Of a DNA stretch of 64,000 nucleotides, positions 1 through 7,864 are shown one piece after another. The stretch's first letter is position 1, and each line of letters begins with the position of its first letter. Both the position numbers and the translations under genes were made by a program. Source of the DNA: SG8-41 sp036555615 (lineage in GTDB: Bacteria; Pseudomonadota; Gammaproteobacteria; Burkholderiales; SG8-41). The stretch covers positions 36,928 through 100,927 of the forward strand of contig DATBKZ010000028.1 in NCBI GenBank assembly GCA_036555615.1. The letters are read 5' to 3'. The notes beneath the pieces were generated by a model, which made no database searches, was not told the origin of the DNA, and saw nothing but the letters and a program-made list of their open reading frames with translations.

Positions 1-534
1 GTCGTCGGACAGGTAGGTGCGAAAGCGTGGGCTCCCGATCGCGTGCGTGAGCCGTTCGCCGATGTCGGGCTCGGCGCAGGCGAGCGTCACCCCCGCCGGG
101 CTGTCCACCGCGATGTCGTGCGCGAACGAGGGGCCGGATAGGACTGCAACGGGCGTGCCGGGCAGCGTTTCGGCGATGACCTGGGACATCAGGGCGCACG
201 TGCCGCGCTCGATGCCCTTCGAGCAGGTAACCACCGGCACGCCGCGCCCGAGATGAGGGCGCAACTGGCCCGTCACAGCGCGCATATGCTGCGCCGGCGG
301 CGCCAGGAGGAGAAAATCGGCGTCCCGCGCGGCCGCGGCGAGGTCGTTCGTGGCAGTCACGCCCGGGACGAGGGGTATGCCCGGCAGGAACACAGGGTTC
401 GTCCCGTCACGATTGATCGAGGCGACGACCTCCGGCTCGCGCGCCCAGATGGCGACCTCATGACCGGAGCGGCGCACCACGCACGCCATTGCCGTCCCGA
501 ACGCCCCGCCCCCGATGATCCCTATGCGTGCCAC
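1..534 (-). CDS. gpsA: Glycerol-3-phosphate dehydrogenase [NAD(P)+], partial (C-terminus beyond window)
   Basis: The N-terminal 178 codons of GpsA (usual length about 330), which interconverts dihydroxyacetone phosphate and sn-glycerol 3-phosphate for phospholipid synthesis in the cytosol. The protein opens VARIGIIGGGAFGTAMA, a glycine-rich Rossmann loop at residues 5-16, and later shows the LPG motif and VTCSKGIERGT typical of the family. The start is GTG at 532-534; the purine-rich stretch just before it (on the coding strand) belongs to a tandem heptad repeat that supplies the ribosome-binding site. It lies 39 bases downstream of glpK in the same direction, so both genes supply or use glycerol 3-phosphate. 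The 3' end runs off the left edge of the window. Confidence 0.93.
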   Translation of the reverse strand, partial: MARIGIIGGGAFGTAMACVVRRSGHEVAIWAREPEVVASINRDGTNPVFLPGIPLVPGVTATNDLAAAARDADFLLLAPPAQHMRAVTGQLRPHLGRGVPVVTCSKGIERGTCALMSQVIAETLPGTPVAVLSGPSFAHDIAVDSPAGVTLACAEPDIGERLTHAIGSPRFRTYLSDD

Positions 535-540
535 CTTCCC

Positions 541-568
541 TGCTCCCTCATCCCTCCGCCCTCGTCCC
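541..568. repeat. Tandem heptanucleotide repeat between glpK and gpsA
   Basis: Four 7-base units on the plus strand: TGCTCCC, TCATCCC, TCCGCCC, TCGTCCC. On the coding (minus) strand they read as GGGATGA-like purine repeats immediately before the gpsA GTG start. The same unit recurs at 59775-59795 and 60776-60803, and related heptads lie at four further gene junctions. Confidence 0.7.
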
Positions 569-573
569 TAGTT

Positions 574-2064
574 CTACTCCTCCGCCCAGTTCTTCGCGCG
601 CTCGACAGCCTTGCGCCAGCCGGCCATCAGCGACTCCACCCGGTCGCGGCTCATGGCGGGCTCGAAGCTGCGATCCGCGCGCCACTGCGCGCCGATCTCT
701 TCGCCGTCTTCCCAGTAGCCCACCGCCAGCCCGGCGAGGTATGCCGCCCCCAGCGCGGTGGTCTCGGTGACTTTCGGGCGCACCACCGGCACGCCCAGGA
801 GATCGGCCTGAAACTGCATCAGCATGTCGTTCTTCGCCGCCCCGCCGTCGACGCGCATTCCGGCAAGCTCGATGCCGGAATCCGCTTCCATGGCGTGCAG
901 CACATCCGCCGTCTGATAGGCGATGCTTTCGAGCGCGGCGCGGGCGATATGCGCCGCCGCCGATCCCCGCGTGAGGCCCAGGATGGCGCCGCGCGCATAG
1001 GGATCCCAGTGCGGGCTGCCGGTGCCGGCGAAGGCCGGCACGAGATAGACGCCGCCGTTGTCCGCGACGCTCGCGGCGAGCCGCTCGATATCGCCCGAGG
1101 ACTTGATGATGCCGAGGCCATCGCGCAGCCACTGCACCACCGCGCCCGCGATGAATACGCTGCCTTCGAGCGCATACTCGGGGCCGCTGCCGGACGGGCA
1201 CGCCGCGGTCGTCAGCAGCTTGTTGCGGGAGGGGACCGGGCACCGCCCGGTATGCATCAGCATGAAGCAGCCGGTACCGTAGGTGTTCTTGACGGTGCCC
1301 GGCGTCACGCAGCGTTGCCCGAACAATGCGGCCTGCTGGTCGCCCGCAATGCCCGCAATGGGGATCCGGACGGCGAACAGCCCCGCCGCCGTCTCCGCCA
1401 CCAACCCGCTCGATGGGCGCACTTGCGGCAGGACACGGTCCGGAACGCCGAGCATGTCGAGCAGCTCCCGGTCCCAGCGGCCCGCATGGATGTCGTAGAG
1501 CAGCGTGCGCGAGGCGTTGCTGACGTCGGTCACGTGCACGGCGCCTCCCGAGAGCTTCCACACGAGCCAGCTGTCGATCGTGCCAAAGGCGAGCTCCCCG
1601 GCCTCGGCGCGGGCGCGGGCCCCGGGCACGTTATCCAGTATCCAGCCGAGCTTCGTGCCCGAAAAATAGGCGTCCAGCAGCAGGCCGGTCTTCGCGGTCA
1701 CGCGTGGCTCGAGACCCTGCACCTTGAGCGCATCGCATGCCGCCGCCGTGCGGCGGTCCTGCCAGACGATGGCGTTGCACACGGGCCGCCCGCTGGCACG
1801 CTCCCAAACTACAGTCGTCTCGCGCTGGTTGGTGATCCCGATCGCTGCCACCTCGCGCGCCTGGACGCCGGCGCGCGCAAGGGCCTCGTGGGCAACCGCG
1901 ATCTGCGCCACCCAGATCTCCTCGGGATCGTGCTCCACCCAGCCCGGCCGGGGAAACACCTGGGTGAACTCCTTCTGGGCGAGCGCCCGTATGCCGCCCG
2001 AGGCATCGAACACGATGGCGCGGGAGCTGGTAGTGCCCTGGTCGAGCGCGAGAATGACGCTCAT
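574..2064 (-). CDS. glpK: Glycerol kinase
   Basis: A 496-residue FGGY-family kinase that phosphorylates glycerol to sn-glycerol 3-phosphate with ATP. Length is standard for GlpK. The N-terminus DQGTTSSRAIVFD (residues 8-20) is the phosphate-binding signature; further on are GITNQRETTVVWERASG, the GTGCFMLMHTG segment and the second FGGY-type signature near GMRVDGGAAKND. The start is ATG at 2062-2064. It precedes gpsA on the minus strand, a sensible glycerol/glycerophosphate pair. No glpF or glpD is visible next to it. Function is assigned with high confidence from family-specific motifs. Confidence 0.96.
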   Translation of the reverse strand: MSVILALDQGTTSSRAIVFDASGGIRALAQKEFTQVFPRPGWVEHDPEEIWVAQIAVAHEALARAGVQAREVAAIGITNQRETTVVWERASGRPVCNAIVWQDRRTAAACDALKVQGLEPRVTAKTGLLLDAYFSGTKLGWILDNVPGARARAEAGELAFGTIDSWLVWKLSGGAVHVTDVSNASRTLLYDIHAGRWDRELLDMLGVPDRVLPQVRPSSGLVAETAAGLFAVRIPIAGIAGDQQAALFGQRCVTPGTVKNTYGTGCFMLMHTGRCPVPSRNKLLTTAACPSGSGPEYALEGSVFIAGAVVQWLRDGLGIIKSSGDIERLAASVADNGGVYLVPAFAGTGSPHWDPYARGAILGLTRGSAAAHIARAALESIAYQTADVLHAMEADSGIELAGMRVDGGAAKNDMLMQFQADLLGVPVVRPKVTETTALGAAYLAGLAVGYWEDGEEIGAQWRADRSFEPAMSRDRVESLMAGWRKAVERAKNWAEE

Positions 2065-2118
2065 TCGATCGGAGTTCCCCCCCTATTGTGTCAAAGTTCC
2101 GGACACCCCGGCCGCCTC

Positions 2119-2147
2119 TTTATTGTGTGCCGCAATATCGCTAGAAT
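2119..2147 (+). promoter_or_regulatory. Candidate sigma70 promoter for the 45-codon membrane-peptide gene
   Basis: TTTATT (2119-2124), a 17-base spacer, then TAGAAT (2142-2147). The -35 is weak (3 of 6 matches) and the -10 good. Transcription would begin near 2154, about 58 bases ahead of the small gene. Supported by spacing only. Confidence 0.35.
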
Positions 2148-2211
2148 GATCCGCGTCGTCCCGAATGCCCTGCGTTCCCGGGGCCCGAGGGCGCATCAGG
2201 GAGTGTAGTGA

Positions 2212-2349
2212 ATGCTTTTCTACGCGTTCTACGTCATCGCGGTCATTATTCTGATTCTGCACTTCACCGGCTGGCTCAAGCGCAACAATCTCGAGTGGCT
2301 CGTGCTGGTGCTGGCGGTGGCAACTTTCCCCGCAGTCGTCTTTCTCTAG
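2212..2349 (+). CDS. Small hydrophobic membrane peptide (45 aa), unknown function
   Basis: An ATG-started frame of 45 codons ending in TAG. It begins MLFYAFYVIAVIILIL, then a short hydrophilic turn with GWLKRNN and a second hydrophobic stretch (WLVLVLAVATFPAVVFL), so it could form a two-helix hairpin or one long membrane segment. GGGAG lies about 8 bases before the ATG and a promoter-like element lies upstream, which argues that it is real. I do not recognise the family. A longer reading in another frame starts at GTG 2208 but gives a low-complexity arginine/proline product and is less convincing. It stands alone between glpK (opposite strand) and the TauE-like gene. Confidence 0.55.
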   Translation: MLFYAFYVIAVIILILHFTGWLKRNNLEWLVLVLAVATFPAVVFL

Positions 2350-2405
2350 GCCCGTCCGCCGACGGTCCACCGTCCGCTGCACCAGCGGGCGTGAGAGCGA
2401 GCGAT

Positions 2406-3152
2406 CTACTTTGACAGCAGGCTCACGCCTGCCATCAGCAGCAGCAGCGCCATCAGCTTGGAGAAGCTTTCCTGGCTGATGCGGTTGCCGAGCCGCTCGC
2501 CCACCCAGGTTCCGGTCCCCATCAGCGGCAGCATGAGGGCGCACAGCAACAGCGTCTCCCTCGAGTAATAGCCCGCTGCCCCGTAGCCCGCGATGCGGGC
2601 GAGCATCTCGGCGAGCCAGAGCGCCGCGACCGTGGCGCGGAACGATGCGCGCGCGAGGCGGCGCATGTGCAGGTAGATCACGACCAGCGTGCCGCCACCA
2701 CCCCCGAACAGCGTGTCGATGAACGCGCCCGCGAAGCCGACCGGGTACGCCCAGCGCTGCGAGCACGTCATCGCCGGCAGGCCGAAGTAATGCACCGCGA
2801 ACGCGTAGAGCGAGTGGGCAATCAGGAAAGCGCCCAGCAGCTTCAGCAGCAGGCGGTTGTCGAGATGGGTGAAGAGCAGCACGCCGCCCGCCACGCCGAG
2901 CAGCGTCGGGACGACGAGACGCTTCAGCTCGTCCCGCGCCACGTCGCGCCAGTCGCGAATGCTCAGGAACACGAACAGGAACAGCACCATCAGGCCGAAC
3001 ATGGAGACCGCCGTGTGCACCGGCATCAGGAACGCGAGCAGCGGCACGCCGATCATGCCCGCGCCGAATCCGGACATGCCGCGCACGACGAATGCCCCGA
3101 ACACGATCCCGGCCGCCAAGGCGAGCTCGAGCGGGCCGAGACCTGCCGTCAT
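2406..3152 (-). CDS. TauE/SafE family anion exporter-like membrane protein
   Basis: A 248-residue polytopic membrane protein of the TauE/SafE (DUF81) family, whose studied members move sulfite, sulfoacetate or related anions across the inner membrane. Diagnostic features are the N-terminal GAFVVRGMSGFGAGMIGVPL segment, the FGGGGGTLVVIYLH loop in the middle, which repeats the same fold motif, and a final hydrophobic helix. Its ATG (3150-3152) overlaps the stop codon of the upstream MFS gene by ATGA, so the two are translationally coupled. The transported substrate cannot be told from sequence. The reading frame stays open far upstream without a start that fits the family. Confidence 0.88.
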   Translation of the reverse strand: MTAGLGPLELALAAGIVFGAFVVRGMSGFGAGMIGVPLLAFLMPVHTAVSMFGLMVLFLFVFLSIRDWRDVARDELKRLVVPTLLGVAGGVLLFTHLDNRLLLKLLGAFLIAHSLYAFAVHYFGLPAMTCSQRWAYPVGFAGAFIDTLFGGGGGTLVVIYLHMRRLARASFRATVAALWLAEMLARIAGYGAAGYYSRETLLLCALMLPLMGTGTWVGERLGNRISQESFSKLMALLLLMAGVSLLSK

Positions 3153-4357
3153 CTGGCGCGCGCCGGCCGCGCTTCCCGTCCGTGCGCGAGCAGCAGCAGG
3201 CCGAGCGCCGCGACCCCGGCAACGACTATCAGCCAGAACGTCCCGCTGTAGGAGCCGACGATCCCGTGCGTCAGCGTGAAGACGGGCGGGCCCATCATCA
3301 CGCCGCCGAAGACGAAGAACGACATTCCGCCCGCGGCAAGGCTGATCATCCCCGGGGGACTCAGCCGCGCGCACTCGGCGTGGACGATGCCGTTCCAGCC
3401 CACGCAGCTCGCGCCGAGAAGGAAGAAGAGGACATACACCAGCGCCTTCGGCCAGCCCGCTCCGAGCGCGATGAGCGCGATCGAGCACGCGATCATGATC
3501 ACGCAGATGAGCGTGAGCACGGCAAGGCCGCTCTTCATGCGGTCGGCCAGCCAGCCCCACGGAATGCGCGAAGTCGCGCCGCCGACCTGGACAACCGACA
3601 GCATGATTCCCGCCTCCACCAGGCCGTAGCCAGCCTCGGCCACGAGATAGACGACGGTAAAGCTCAGCACGATGCGCTGGATGCTGGAGAAAAGCACCGC
3701 GACCAGCGCGACCCAGCGCAGCGCCTGCTGCCGCCATACCAGCGGCACGCCACCGAAGGGCGCGCTCTTCAGGCTGCCGACGGGCCGCTGATCGCTGTCC
3801 CATGCGACACGCGCGCGCTCCGTCAGGACCAGCGTCGCCACCGCGACCGCGGCGATCATGGCGAGCGACCAGCGCCAGTCCACGGTCACCGCGAGCACCG
3901 GGGCGGCCAGAGCGACCACCACCCCGCCCAGCGGCACGCCAGTCTGCTTGATCGAGAAGAACAGGTTGCGGCGCTCGGGCGGGGTGTGCCGGGCTAGGAG
4001 GAAGGAAGCCGCGGGTGCGGCGAAGCCCATGCCGGTGCCGACGAACAATGAGCCCAGCGCGATGAAGCCGACATGCGGCAGCGCGAGGAGCGCCAGGCCG
4101 ATCGCGCTGGAGACCATGCTGATCTGAGTCGTCCGCGCGGCCCCCACGCGCAGGACGACGATTCCACCGTAGACCGACGCCACCGCCGCCGCCCCGAAGG
4201 TGAGGCCGACGTGGTAGCCCACGAGGACCGGGGCGACCCCCAGCGATTCCGCCACCTTGGGGGCGATGGTGGAGAGCACGATGTTCGACATCGCGACCAC
4301 CATCTGCGCGGCGGTCGTCACCAGCAGGACGTACCAGGCGGGCATTGCGTGATTCAT
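3149..4357 (-). CDS. Major facilitator superfamily transporter
   Basis: A 402-residue MFS permease with about twelve hydrophobic segments. It begins MNHAMPAWYVLLVTTAAQMV, has the cytoplasmic loop after helix 2 in degenerate form (GGIVVLRVGAARTT), a periplasmic/cytoplasmic break near residue 195 and the second-half loop WGWLADRMKSG. The family moves small organic solutes with protons; the substrate is unknown. It is the first gene of a minus-strand pair with the TauE-like gene (4-base overlap) and is divergently arranged with the GntR/FCD regulator at 4543, which is a natural candidate to control it. Confidence 0.9.
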   Translation of the reverse strand: MNHAMPAWYVLLVTTAAQMVVAMSNIVLSTIAPKVAESLGVAPVLVGYHVGLTFGAAAVASVYGGIVVLRVGAARTTQISMVSSAIGLALLALPHVGFIALGSLFVGTGMGFAAPAASFLLARHTPPERRNLFFSIKQTGVPLGGVVVALAAPVLAVTVDWRWSLAMIAAVAVATLVLTERARVAWDSDQRPVGSLKSAPFGGVPLVWRQQALRWVALVAVLFSSIQRIVLSFTVVYLVAEAGYGLVEAGIMLSVVQVGGATSRIPWGWLADRMKSGLAVLTLICVIMIACSIALIALGAGWPKALVYVLFFLLGASCVGWNGIVHAECARLSPPGMISLAAGGMSFFVFGGVMMGPPVFTLTHGIVGSYSGTFWLIVVAGVAALGLLLLAHGREARPARAR

Positions 4358-4375
4358 CTGAGGCTATCCACTTCG

Positions 4376-4447
4376 GCCGCGCGTTGAACGGCGCAGGAAC
4401 GGCTCGATATAGATCCGGGGCGCGCACCGTGTCCGTTCCAACGCGCG
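4376..4447. repeat. Inverted repeat in the MFS/GntR divergent intergenic region
   Basis: The left arm CCGCGCGTTGAACG and right arm CGTTCCAACGCGCGG match apart from one inserted base and are separated by about 40 bases. Such an arrangement could be a pair of operator half-sites or a hairpin in the MFS leader. No experimental analogue is known to me. Confidence 0.4.
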
Positions 4448-4486
4448 GAGCCGGCCCGGCGCGCCAGCGTCAGGTATCGGCACATT

Positions 4487-4515
4487 TTGACATGTCAGCC
4501 GCGCGTTCATAGAAT
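4487..4515 (+). promoter_or_regulatory. Sigma70 promoter for the GntR/FCD operon with overlapping palindrome
   Basis: A perfect TTGACA (4487-4492), a 17-base spacer and TAGAAT (4510-4515), giving an expected start near 4522, about 21 bases before the regulator ATG. The -35 is embedded in the perfect 10-base palindrome TGACATGTCA (4488-4497), which would be a good autoregulatory operator for the downstream GntR-type protein. Confidence 0.65.
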
Positions 4516-4542
4516 TTCAATGAGCCCCTGCCCGTCCCGTCG

Positions 4543-5265
4543 ATGATGCACTCCCAGCCCGGCCGGACCCTGGCCGAGATCCGATCCATGCCGCTGCTGT
4601 CGGACCGCGCGTACGAGCGCATCCGCCATGACATCATCAGCTGCGTGCTCGCGCCCGGCGCGGAGATCTCCGAAACCCAGCTGTGCTCGCAATACCGCAT
4701 CGGCAAGGCGCCCGTGAGAATGGCCTTGAACCGGCTGGCGCATGACGGCCTGGTGCGCGCGATCCCGCGCCGCGGCTACCGCGTCGCGCCGATCACGGTG
4801 AAAGACGTCCACGACGTGTTCGAGCTGCGCCTGATGCTCGAGCCCGCTGCCGCGCGCATGGCCGCAGGCAAGATCGGCGCGCAGCGGATGCGCGTGCTGG
4901 ACGAGGTCGCGCGCTCGAGCTACCAGCCCGGCGATCCCGGGAGCACCTCGCGCTTCCTCGAGGCAAGCAAGGCGTTCCACGTCGCCATCGCCCGCGCGAC
5001 CGGCAATGCGCGGCTCGCCGAGGCGATCGAGCGGCTGCTCGACGACATGACGCGGCTTCTGCACCTTGGGCTCGGGCTGCGCGACCGCTCGCAGGAGCTC
5101 TCGCGCGCGCACCGCGCGCTCGTCAAGGCGCTCGGCCGCGGCGACGGGGACGCGGCGGAGCGCATCTGCCGCGAGCAGATCGAGACCGCGCGCAACATGG
5201 TCCTGTCCGCGATACTGACCTCCGGCTCGGTGCTCAACCTCGCCCTGGAGGCGGAGGAGCCATAG
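4543..5265 (+). CDS. GntR-family transcriptional regulator (FCD subfamily)
   Basis: A 240-residue DNA-binding regulator. Residues about 18-85 form the winged helix (RAYERIRHDIISCVLAPG, SETQLCSQYRIGKAPVRMAL, IPRRGYRVAPI) and residues about 90-225 the all-helical FCD ligand-binding domain (VFELRLMLEPAAARMA, FHVAIARATGN, HRALVKALGRGD), which usually binds a small carboxylate through a metal. It heads a tight operon: 3 bases to the MDR oxidoreductase and then the acyl-CoA ligase, with the MFS/TauE pair divergent. It probably responds to the substrate of those enzymes. Two adjacent ATG codons can serve as start; both are acceptable. Confidence 0.92.
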   Translation: MMHSQPGRTLAEIRSMPLLSDRAYERIRHDIISCVLAPGAEISETQLCSQYRIGKAPVRMALNRLAHDGLVRAIPRRGYRVAPITVKDVHDVFELRLMLEPAAARMAAGKIGAQRMRVLDEVARSSYQPGDPGSTSRFLEASKAFHVAIARATGNARLAEAIERLLDDMTRLLHLGLGLRDRSQELSRAHRALVKALGRGDGDAAERICREQIETARNMVLSAILTSGSVLNLALEAEEP

Positions 5266-5268
5266 CCG

Positions 5269-6273
5269 ATGAAGGCGGTGATCCTGGAGAAGCACGGCGC
5301 GCTCGACGCGTTGAAGCTCGTCGCGCACTTTCCCGACCCCAAGGTGGTCGAGGGCCACGTCGTGATCCGGGTGAAGGCTACCTCCTTCAACTACCACGAC
5401 GTCTTCACCGTGCGTGGCATGCCGGGGATCAAGGTGCCGCTGCCCATGATCATCGGGCTCGACATGGCCGGCGAGATTCTCGAGACCACGCCCGGCATCA
5501 ACAGCTGGAAGAAAGGCGACCGCGTGCTGGTGAACCCGCTCAATCGCCAGAAGGGGCTGATGGGCGAGATGATGCACGGCGGCCTCGCCGAGAAATGCCT
5601 GGTTGCCGAGCACCAGTTGATCCGCATGCCGGATGGCGTGAGCTTCGAGCAGGCTGCCGCGCTTCCGGTTGCCTACGGGACGGCGCACCGCATGCTGATC
5701 ACGCACAAGACGGTAAAGAGCGGCGACAAGGTGCTGGTGCTCGGCGCGAGCGGCGGCGTCGGCACCGGCTGCGTGCTGCTGGCGAAGATGCTCGGCGCCG
5801 AGGTGATTGCCTGTGCCTCCAGCGACGACAAAATCCAGCGCCTGAAGGAGCTGGGCGCCGATCATGTCATCAACTACAAGGAGACCGACTTTTCCAGGTG
5901 GGCGGTCGAGAAATACGGCAAGCCGCAGCGCCGGACCTACGAGGGCGGCGTGGACGTCGTCATCAACTTCACCGGCGGCGACACCTGGGCGCCCACGCTC
6001 CGGTGCGTGAAGCGCGGCGGCAAGATCCTGGTATGCGGCGCGACCGCCGGCTACGACCCGAAGGAGGACTTGCGCTACATCTGGAGCTTCGAGCTGCAGA
6101 TCGTCGGCTCGAACAGCTTCTACGACGACAACCTGCAGGCGCTGATGGGTCTCATCGCCGCGGGCAAGATGAAGCCGGTGATCGACAAGGTGCTGCCGCT
6201 CGAGCGCGCCGTCGAGGGCCTGCGCCTGATCGAGAGCCGCGAGGTCTTCGGCAAGGTCGTCGTCACGCCGTGA
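5269..6273 (+). CDS. MDR-superfamily (quinone-oxidoreductase/zinc-alcohol-dehydrogenase-like) oxidoreductase
   Basis: A 334-residue medium-chain dehydrogenase/reductase, cytosolic, NAD(P)H-dependent. The nucleotide-binding motif GASGGVGTG starts at residue 159, and the N-terminal catalytic domain has YHDVFTVRGMPG and PMIIGLDMAGEI. The cluster of cysteines that binds the structural zinc in true alcohol dehydrogenases is missing, so an NADPH:quinone reductase or enoyl reductase-like role is more likely than alcohol oxidation. It follows the GntR regulator by 3 bases and its TGA overlaps the GTG of the acyl-CoA ligase, so the three are cotranscribed. The substrate is not evident. Confidence 0.88.
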   Translation: MKAVILEKHGALDALKLVAHFPDPKVVEGHVVIRVKATSFNYHDVFTVRGMPGIKVPLPMIIGLDMAGEILETTPGINSWKKGDRVLVNPLNRQKGLMGEMMHGGLAEKCLVAEHQLIRMPDGVSFEQAAALPVAYGTAHRMLITHKTVKSGDKVLVLGASGGVGTGCVLLAKMLGAEVIACASSDDKIQRLKELGADHVINYKETDFSRWAVEKYGKPQRRTYEGGVDVVINFTGGDTWAPTLRCVKRGGKILVCGATAGYDPKEDLRYIWSFELQIVGSNSFYDDNLQALMGLIAAGKMKPVIDKVLPLERAVEGLRLIESREVFGKVVVTP

Positions 6274-7784
6274 CGCGAATCTCCCGCCCCGAATCACGGG
6301 GATATCCAGGCAACCTCGGGTTGCTCTTCGCTGAGCACGCGCGGTCCGAGCGCCCGGCGATCGTTGACCTGCGCGACCCGAAGCGGCCGCGGGCAGTGAG
6401 CTTTCGTGAGCTCGACGCCGGCTGCGATGCGGTGGCGCGCGGACTCACCCGGGAAGGCCTCAAGTCCGGCGACCGCATCGGGATCGTCTCGCTCAATCGA
6501 GTCGAATTCGTGATGACGCTGCTCGGTGCGATGCGTGCGGGCGTCGTGCCGGTGCCGGTCAACCTGAAGCTTCCCGCCGACGCCATTGCATTCATTCTCA
6601 ACGACGCGGAGGCCCGGAGCGTCTTTGCCGAGCGCGAGGTGAGGCGGCTGGTCCCGGCCGGGATGCGCGTCGTGGAATATGGGGCCGATTTCGATGAGTT
6701 CGTCGATCCCGGGCCGTTCAAGACGTTCGAGCCTGCGCCGGATTTGATCGCGATTCAGCCCTACACGTCAGGCTCGACCGGCCGGCCCAAAGGCGTGCTG
6801 CTCACGCACTACGGCCAGAACTGGAGCCGGTTGATCCTCGCGCACACGCGCGGCACGACGGAGAAGGATGTGATCCTGGTCGCCGCGCCGCTCTACCACA
6901 AGAACGCCCTGAACGCGATCAAGCAGGGGCTCACCGCCGGCGCGAAGCTGGTGCTCCTGCCTCAGTTCGACATCGAGCGCTACATCGAGGCGATCGGCGA
7001 ATACCGCTGCACGGTGATCTCAGGCGTGCCGACCATGATGGCGATGATGCTGACGCGCAGGGACAAGCTCGGGAAAATCGACAAGTCCACTGTGCGCACG
7101 ATCATGATGGGCTCGGCGCCCTCCTCGCCGCAGCTCATCAAGGAACTGCGCGCGACGTTTCCGATCGCCGAGCCACTCGTGGTCTACGGCGTGACTGAGG
7201 GCGGACCGGTGCCGCTCGGCCCCCACCTCGAGGGCAAACCGCGCCCGCTGGGCTCCCTGGGTGTGCCCTACCCCGGCACCGAGGCAAGACTTGTCGGCGG
7301 TCCGGGGCCCGATGAAGGCGAGCTGGTGCTCAAGAATCCCGGCAATCTCCTCGGCTATCACAACCTGCCGGAAGAAACTGCCAAGCGGCTGCACGACGGC
7401 TGGTACTACACGGGCGACATCTGCCGCCGCGACACGGACGGTTTCTACTTCTTCGTCGGACGCACGGACGACATGTTCGTTTCCGGCGGCGAGAACATCT
7501 ACCCGGGCGAGGTCGAGGCTTTGTTGCAGCGTCATCCCGCGATCCACCAAGCCTTGGTGATGCCGTTCGACCACGAGCTGAAAGGCCAGGTGCCCTACGC
7601 ATTCGTCGTGCCTCGCGACGGGGCATCGGTCACCGAAGACGAGATCAAGCAGTTTGCGCTCGCCAACGGCCCGGCGTACCAGCACCCGCGGCGCGTGTTT
7701 ATTCTGAGAGAATTGCCGCTCTCGGGAACCAACAAGATCGACCGCGACCGGCTTCGGCGTTGGGTCGCTGAGAGGACAACCTAA
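6270..7784 (+). CDS. AMP-forming acyl-CoA ligase (ANL superfamily)
   Basis: A 504-residue adenylate-forming enzyme that activates a carboxylic acid with ATP and CoA. Visible motifs are the phosphate loop TSGSTGRPKGV from residue 166, YGVTEGG, the hinge region YYTGDICRRDTDGFYFFVGRTD, GGENIYPGEVE near residue 406, and the catalytic lysine in SGTNKIDRDRL (K489). The start is GTG at 6270, overlapping the stop of the preceding gene (GTGA); the same frame is open upstream but reads antisense-like low-complexity residues there. Short-to-medium or aromatic acids are possible substrates. Together with the MDR enzyme it suggests an acid-CoA pathway under the GntR regulator. Confidence 0.9.
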   Translation: MTRISRPESRGYPGNLGLLFAEHARSERPAIVDLRDPKRPRAVSFRELDAGCDAVARGLTREGLKSGDRIGIVSLNRVEFVMTLLGAMRAGVVPVPVNLKLPADAIAFILNDAEARSVFAEREVRRLVPAGMRVVEYGADFDEFVDPGPFKTFEPAPDLIAIQPYTSGSTGRPKGVLLTHYGQNWSRLILAHTRGTTEKDVILVAAPLYHKNALNAIKQGLTAGAKLVLLPQFDIERYIEAIGEYRCTVISGVPTMMAMMLTRRDKLGKIDKSTVRTIMMGSAPSSPQLIKELRATFPIAEPLVVYGVTEGGPVPLGPHLEGKPRPLGSLGVPYPGTEARLVGGPGPDEGELVLKNPGNLLGYHNLPEETAKRLHDGWYYTGDICRRDTDGFYFFVGRTDDMFVSGGENIYPGEVEALLQRHPAIHQALVMPFDHELKGQVPYAFVVPRDGASVTEDEIKQFALANGPAYQHPRRVFILRELPLSGTNKIDRDRLRRWVAERTT

Positions 7785-7786
7785 AG

Positions 7787-7832
7787 GGTGTCAGGAACCA
7801 TTCTGGCGTGCGACCAAGAAGTTCCTGACACC
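7787..7832. repeat. Palindromic element, GTCAGG family (copy 1)
   Basis: Exact 12-base arms GGTGTCAGGAAC (7787-7798) and GTTCCTGACACC (7821-7832) separated by 22 bases. It lies between the convergent acyl-CoA ligase and Bug receptor genes and could terminate both. The same core recurs at 61867-61922 and, in a variant, at 54933-55005. Confidence 0.7.
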
Positions 7833-7864
7833 TATTTTCCCCACTGATCCCACTTCTATCCCGC

